DNA of 64,000 nucleotides from Annona cherimola. Its lineage: Eukaryota > Streptophyta > Magnoliopsida > Magnoliales > Annonaceae. The translations under genes were made by a program, and so were the position numbers. Location: positions 19,139,335 through 19,203,334 of the forward strand of contig CM059977.1 of NCBI GenBank assembly GCA_030490835.1. The letters run 5' to 3'. Positions within the stretch are counted from its first letter, which is position 1, and each line of letters opens with the position of its first letter. This document shows, piece after piece, positions 59,582-64,000 of this stretch. The notes below the pieces were generated by a model that saw only the letters and a list, made by a program, of their open reading frames with translations, was not told where the DNA came from and ran no database searches.

Positions 59582-60758
59582 GTTCGTGTCTTTGGTTGCT
59601 AAGAACGGAAAGATGACGGGGGAAGGGATGGCAAGAGGCTGCGGAAGGAAGGAAGGAGACTTATAAGATACACGGTCGAGGATGGATTCACATGGAGTCC
59701 CCGTGTCCCACCATTAGTGAACGATGATCTGCGGTTCGTTCCTACATGAGTACATGCCGCTCGCTTGGACCATCGACCGAGCGCTGAGCTTGTGAACCGG
59801 TGCATCAAATCCAATTGGGCTGGCTAATGTTAGCTCAAATAAAACAAAAAAAGCTACGTTAAAAATGTCCAACCAGACCCGATGGAGTACACGGTCCACA
59901 TCCTTGCTCGCGGTTGCAGTGAGAAGGTAAGATGGTCACTAGTATTCAGCCTACTCACCGCATGCGGTTTTTGGTTTTTTATGTTTTGCCCTTGCACAGG
60001 CACTCCTGCTCTGCTCACCGTACCGTGGGCCCAATCTAGAAAGGGTGTTGTTCATGTCAATCTTACATAAGATATTATTTTGGGGTGTTCGCATGTTTCC
60101 CAAAGTTACGTGGATTTGCATTTTCATCCTAATAGTTTTAACACTAGCCTACCAAACTTCGCACAAATGTGCAAATTTTATACATTTTACTTCTTTGACT
60201 CTGAAGCTGTTTTCTGTCCTTTCATTCTAAACCCTCAAACAGAGATGATCAAAATGATCTTTTTGAAAATGAGTCCATAATGACCATTTTGGAAACTATT
60301 TACACATTGTGGAAATTCAAAGGAACAAAATTGGTTTGTGAGGATAGGATGAGTGCAGCAGGAAGGACGAGTAACAACAAAAATGATAGGTATAAGTCAA
60401 AAGTTTGTTTTGACTTGTAATTCGATGTTAGTAAAACAGGTTTTTTCTTGGAAAACATACAGAAGCCAAAAAATTGAAAATATAGATAATAGCGAAAAAT
60501 AAATTTATTATGATTTAAAAAAAAAACTGAAATGTCAAATCTTTAAGAAGATTGAAAACAAAGGAGATGAATATACAAAATTTATAAATTTTAAGGCCAG
60601 TTTCAAACCATAAAAAATTCTTCAATTGAATCTGTATATGGAATGAAAATGTAATAATGGACATTAAGAGTAAGTAAAAGTTATATTAGGAATGAGTAAA
60701 ATTATATTAGAAATTGAAAAAATTGTCTTAAGAATTAAAAAATTATCTTAGAAATATT
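59582..60758. other. 5' flank of the RING gene and intergenic DNA
   Basis: 59582-59700 is purine-rich and is probably the RING leader (CT-rich in the transcript). The rest up to 60758 is increasingly AT-rich with no gene recognised. Confidence 0.45.
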
Positions 60759-61103
60759 TTTTTTGATTGATACAATTACATATATCTCAACACATATTAT
60801 ATTTGAAGATCTGAAATATTCTTACAAATATAAGGGACACATCTTTCCCAAAGAAGTTTAGAGACACAGCTCCACGAAAGAATAAGGAAGACACAGCTTC
60901 CAACAACCACCTGGGAGACCACCCACTCCCACACTCCATTCATCCGGGGGAGACCACCCGCTCCCACACTCCATTCATCCAAGAGACCTATTGTTCCCAC
61001 GTACATTTTTACCGAAAACCAAACGCAGAGTCGAACCCTCCACCAACTGCCCGCACGCATTTTTGCGCCACAGTCAGCGACCAACCGAGCTAGCCTCGGT
61101 TGG
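60759..61103 (-). mobile_element. tRNA-derived SINE with 11-bp target duplication
   Basis: On the minus strand it begins CCAACCGAGG. It has an A box GCTAGCTCGGTTGGTCGC and a B box GGGTTCGACTC separated by about 40 bp, an unrelated body, and a short A tail after TTGTATCAATC. Identical 11-bp repeats TTAGAAATATT flank it (60748-60758 and 61104-61114). The body holds a 33-bp direct repeat containing CTCCCACACTCCATTCATCC on the plus strand (60913-60945 and 60948-60980). It is 345 bp, longer than a minimal SINE partly through that duplication. Confidence 0.9.
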
Positions 61104-61863
61104 TTAGAAATATTGATATATATTCAATTTAAGAATTTTGTACGCCAAGGAACCTGCTATGCCAATGTCCCAAAGAAAAAAAAAAAAAAAAAACTGATAT
61201 GCAAATCTAAAAATTAACGTGGGGTAATAACTGAGTAAGCGGACTCATAAAGCTTCGAGGCGTAGGCGACAGGCAAATTAACGTGCATTGGTTGAGGTGA
61301 ATAATACTATAATAGTTGGGAATGAGCATAATGAATTTTTGGTCGGCAAGCATCACGCTGCCGACAACGTACCGGACTGATCGAATGTGCTGACTGCTCT
61401 TTCGCGTTCATTAATCTTCCCATTTCTGCTTAAATTTTCATTCTGCCATGCCAAGATCGCCCACATGCTTGCTGCTCGAACCATCACACTGGTGCTTGGG
61501 CTTTTTTAAAAAACCAAGAGCGCAGTATAACAGTTGCATGATACGTGACAAACAGGCCATCATAATGACCAACCCAATCGAAATTCGAAATGGACCACCT
61601 AATAAACCTGATATAAAACCAATCCTCTCAATGTGGGTCAGCTTATAAGCTCTAAATCGTAACCTTATTTTCAACAATGTTGCCTGTTCACTTGATTCCT
61701 CCAAATGAGTCCTTTTTTGGCATTGCAACAGAAGAATCCGACAGAAAAGTACATAAATGTCAGAGACAGACTATTAGCTTTAACCGAAGGAACATACGCC
61801 CATTAGAGCTCCTCGTTTCTGAGAGTATGTACTGAAGATACAAGTAATTATATACATGCTTAC

Positions 61864-61957
61864 ATAATCTCTGTTGAGACCAGCGTCAATTATCACAGCA
61901 TGGGCAGCCTTGAACATTCCAGAAGTTTGAGACACTGGCTCCACGAACTTCATCACC
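61864..61957 (-). other. Unassigned likely coding exon
   Basis: A 94-bp segment bounded by an acceptor (CTCAATGTCAG) and a donor (GATTAT|GTAAGC) encodes VMKFVEPVSQTSGMFKAAHA followed by VIIDAGLNRDY, open in one frame with no low complexity. I do not recognise the family. Neighbouring exons were not found in the 1.2 kb upstream, so it could belong to a gene with larger introns, to an alternative 3' part of the trihelix gene, or be a relic. Confidence 0.45.
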
Positions 61958-62249
61958 CTGACATTGAGAGAAGAATACAGGAATGAAAATTTTTAACATC
62001 ATCCAGCTGAACATCTATAATGCTTCTAGTTTGGAATGCTTTCCATCTCTGTGACAATTATTATGATCATCATCCAGGCTTCCTTGCCAAATCCCAACTA
62101 ATTTGACACAGCTGCAAAAACATTGGAACTACGTTCTAGTCTACCTTGTACCATATTCAGTGTTTAAGTACATATGCCCTCGGGATGATGGAGACTCAAC
62201 TGGCTAGCACTCCTGATGGCGCATCAATAATTGAGACAAGCGTGAAACA

Positions 62250-62340
62250 GGGCATAGCCCAGTAGTATCACATTGTGGGTGCGTGCATGTGGTCTCAACT
62301 TCAAGTCCCTGAGGGGAGCAAAAATGAGACAGGCATTGAA
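62250..62340 (+). mobile_element. SINE-like fragment
   Basis: An A-box-like CATAGCCCAGTAGTATC is followed about 35 bp later by a B-box-like GGTCTCAACTTCAAGTCC, as in a tRNA-derived SINE head. No tail or duplication was defined. Confidence 0.4.
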
Positions 62341-62604
62341 TGCGCAACCTAGTTGTCGTTTCTGCCAAAGCTAATGGATATTAGCTTACTGAAAAACCAA
62401 CTCACCCACCACCCTCTAATTAGTGAGAAAACATGGACTTCCATGTTATGTTTCAATCAAATCAAGGACAGCAGCACATAAGGATTTCTTTGATGAAAAA
62501 AGATGACGGTATCTAAGTAGACAAAAAGAATTGCCATTCCATAGTGTGCGCTTGGCTGCAACTTGTAATAGTTACAACTGATGCTACCTAAAGGATAGAT
62601 GGAA

Positions 62605-62793
62605 CGAACATATCCTCATACTTCTTTCCTCATAAATAATTTTAGTTATAGAAGTGCGTACACAAGCTACATCTCTATATTTCATTAAGAAAATCTGAAC
62701 ATATCCTCGTGCCTTTTTCCTCCTCATAAATAATTTTAGTTATGGAAGCTGCTATGGATAAGCTACATCTGTATCTTTCGTTAAGAAAATCTA
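62605..62793. repeat. 2 x ~95-bp tandem repeat
   Basis: Both units (62605-62698, 62699-62793) contain GAACATATCCTC, CTCATAAATAATTTTAGTTA, AAGCTACATCT and TTAAGAAAATCT in the same order, with about 15 differences. Confidence 0.8.
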
Positions 62794-63182
62794 GATTTTC
62801 TATTGAATGGTTGGAAATCCTTAACTGAATGTTCACATCTTCGAAGTGTTTTCTTCCTTTTCAATCCAACCCAACCTTTGAAACGGGGTTGAGGTTGAAT
62901 CCTAAAATTTTAACCATAATTTCAAAATTGTAAAGCTGAACCCTAAGAAAAATCAGGTTGGGTTGGTCTGGTTCAGCTGACCCTAACCCAATTTACACCC
63001 CTATGGTCCATATGGAGTCCTTGCGACAGACCCAAAAGGTATTCACTTCTTCTACCTTTCCATAAACCAATCCATAAATGAACAAATGCAGATGACAAGA
63101 CATGAAAAGAGAATCATCAAGACAACAGCTGCCTGGAATGGAAACCTAAGACCATATATAAGTAGAGAGGCAGAGGCCAAAA

Positions 63183-64000
63183 CTAACCATTCCTTCTGTC
63201 GGCCTTCTTTGAAATACTGGGGGAGAATTTTGTTTCAGTTCTCCAAGCTGAACCTCCACTTTCATTGTTTCGACTGTGTGTCCCCCTAGATAGAAATTCC
63301 ACAATCTGTGATTGCGTGTTTGCAATAATTTCTGTCCTCTTAAGCTCCATTTCACTCCGTTTGATCTCTGCCTCCACTCTCATACGCTCTGTCTCCTTGT
63401 ACATCTCCGTTCTAGCCTGCTCAATCTTCAAAATTGAGTCTGCCAGCAATTTAATGCTCTCTGCCACATCACTGCTTGAGCTCTTCTTAAGCTTGAAAGG
63501 TTGCTTCATGTGCTCATCACTCACATCAGGACCCTTGCTCTTTGGAGTACTAAGGTTACTGCCAGTGCCCCTACTCTCTTTTCTATTGTCAGGCAATGTG
63601 TTAGAACCATCATCTCCGTTACTTTCCTGCAAAGGTCCAACTGCATCAACATCAGCATCATTACAAACTTGAGCCTTCCCAGAATCAATCCCATGCCTTA
63701 AAACATGTCCTGAATTATCCATTTCTTCCTTTGGCAAAGCCTGTGGGTCTGACTCTATAACTCCATTCATGCAACTGATGGGATCACCTTTAGCTTGAGA
63801 ATTACTAGTCCCTTTCAGTAAACTATCCATATGGGAGTAGAACTGCCAAGAAGAATGAAGCGGCTCCATTCTATATCGCTTCTTCATTGATTCAATCTTG
63901 TTTTTGCATTGGTTGGGATTTTTATTTCCGCCACTCTGATTGGAGACCTGATGTGCAATATCCTGCCAATCACTTCCCTTGAGCTTGGCACGGTTTCTAA
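63183..64000 (-). CDS. Trihelix transcription factor (SIP1/ASIL-like), 3' part
   Basis: The open frame enters at the window's right edge and ends with TAG at 63185-63183, giving 271 visible residues; the N-terminus lies outside. The first visible part, LKGSDWQDIAHQVSN followed by NQCKNKIESMKKRYRMEP and SSWQFYSHMDSLL, is the second and third helices of a trihelix/SANT-like DNA-binding domain with its Trp and Phe core. The middle is acidic and Ser/Asn-rich. The C-terminal part (IKLLADSILKIEQARTEMYK to ELKRTEIIANTQSQI) is a heptad-like coiled coil, the conserved dimerisation helix of SIP1-type trihelix factors. ASIL-type members repress embryonic genes in seedlings; assigning that role here is inference. 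No intron is needed in the visible part. Confidence 0.88.
   Translation of the reverse strand, partial: RNRAKLKGSDWQDIAHQVSNQSGGNKNPNQCKNKIESMKKRYRMEPLHSSWQFYSHMDSLLKGTSNSQAKGDPISCMNGVIESDPQALPKEEMDNSGHVLRHGIDSGKAQVCNDADVDAVGPLQESNGDDGSNTLPDNRKESRGTGSNLSTPKSKGPDVSDEHMKQPFKLKKSSSSDVAESIKLLADSILKIEQARTEMYKETERMRVEAEIKRSEMELKRTEIIANTQSQIVEFLSRGTHSRNNESGGSAWRTETKFSPSISKKADRRNG

Larger units (their letters stand above)
61115..63182. other. Intergenic or downstream region of the trihelix gene
   Basis: Includes a poly-A run near 61175-61192, a possible exon at 61864-61957, a SINE-like stretch at 62250-62340, a 95-bp tandem repeat at 62605-62793 and, at 62865-63005, GGGTT-type words ending TTACACCCCTA that resemble one end of the hAT-like family. 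Confidence 0.45.

Noticed and set aside
61438..61728. 96-codon minus-strand frame with hydrophobic stretches
   Set aside because: No recognisable family, unusual composition, and no connection by splice sites to the likely exon at 61864-61957.

Overview
The window is nuclear DNA of a flowering plant. Its genes have many GT-AG introns, the products are plant-specific (RS-type SR splicing factor, class II trehalose-6-phosphate synthase, LHC-like plastid protein, PSPG-box glycosyltransferase, ATL RING-H2 ligase, trihelix factor), and the AT-rich intergenic DNA is full of plant-type MITEs, SINEs and a plant LINE. I cannot name the species. No rRNA, standalone tRNA gene or CRISPR array was seen.

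Layout. 1-3240 (minus): RSZ22-like SR protein gene with a 5'UTR intron. 3.3-9.8 kb: AT-rich intergenic DNA with a MITE flanked by a 9-bp duplication and hAT-like elements. 9874-14221 (minus): class II TPS, three exons. 14.5-18.3 kb: MITEs and unassigned low-copy DNA. 18297-24905 (minus): a 6.6-kb LINE with a perfect 16-bp target-site duplication, itself carrying a Tourist-like MITE. 25-36 kb: AT-rich gene desert with hairpin elements, a SINE-like sequence and an RNase H relic. 36.5-38.6 kb: a chloroplast EF-Tu pseudogene split by a 1.49-kb hAT-like element. 41548-44798 (minus): five-exon gene for a small plastid LHC-like protein, divergent from 45671-49967 (plus), seven-exon ESCRT-II SNF8/VPS22. 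52420-53922 (plus): intronless UGT92-like glycosyltransferase. 54.9-56.5 kb: long inverted repeats enclosing a broken piece of the glucosidase II alpha gene, apparently a gene-capturing (Pack-type) element. 59003-59581 (minus): ATL-type RING-H2 ligase. 60759-61103 (minus): SINE with an 11-bp duplication. 63183 to the window end (minus): 3' part of a trihelix transcription factor.

The genes are ordinary single-copy plant functions (splicing, sugar signalling, plastid membrane, endosomal sorting, secondary metabolism, ubiquitination, transcription) and do not form a pathway. The unusual content is in the mobile DNA: nested insertions whose order can be read from target-site duplications, two elements that carry or interrupt host-gene sequence, and a recurrent family of AT-rich hairpin elements.

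Splice sites were placed by eye from GT-AG boundaries, phase and family resemblance. They give uninterrupted reading frames for the SR, TPS, LHC-like and SNF8 genes. UTR limits and promoters are not resolved.
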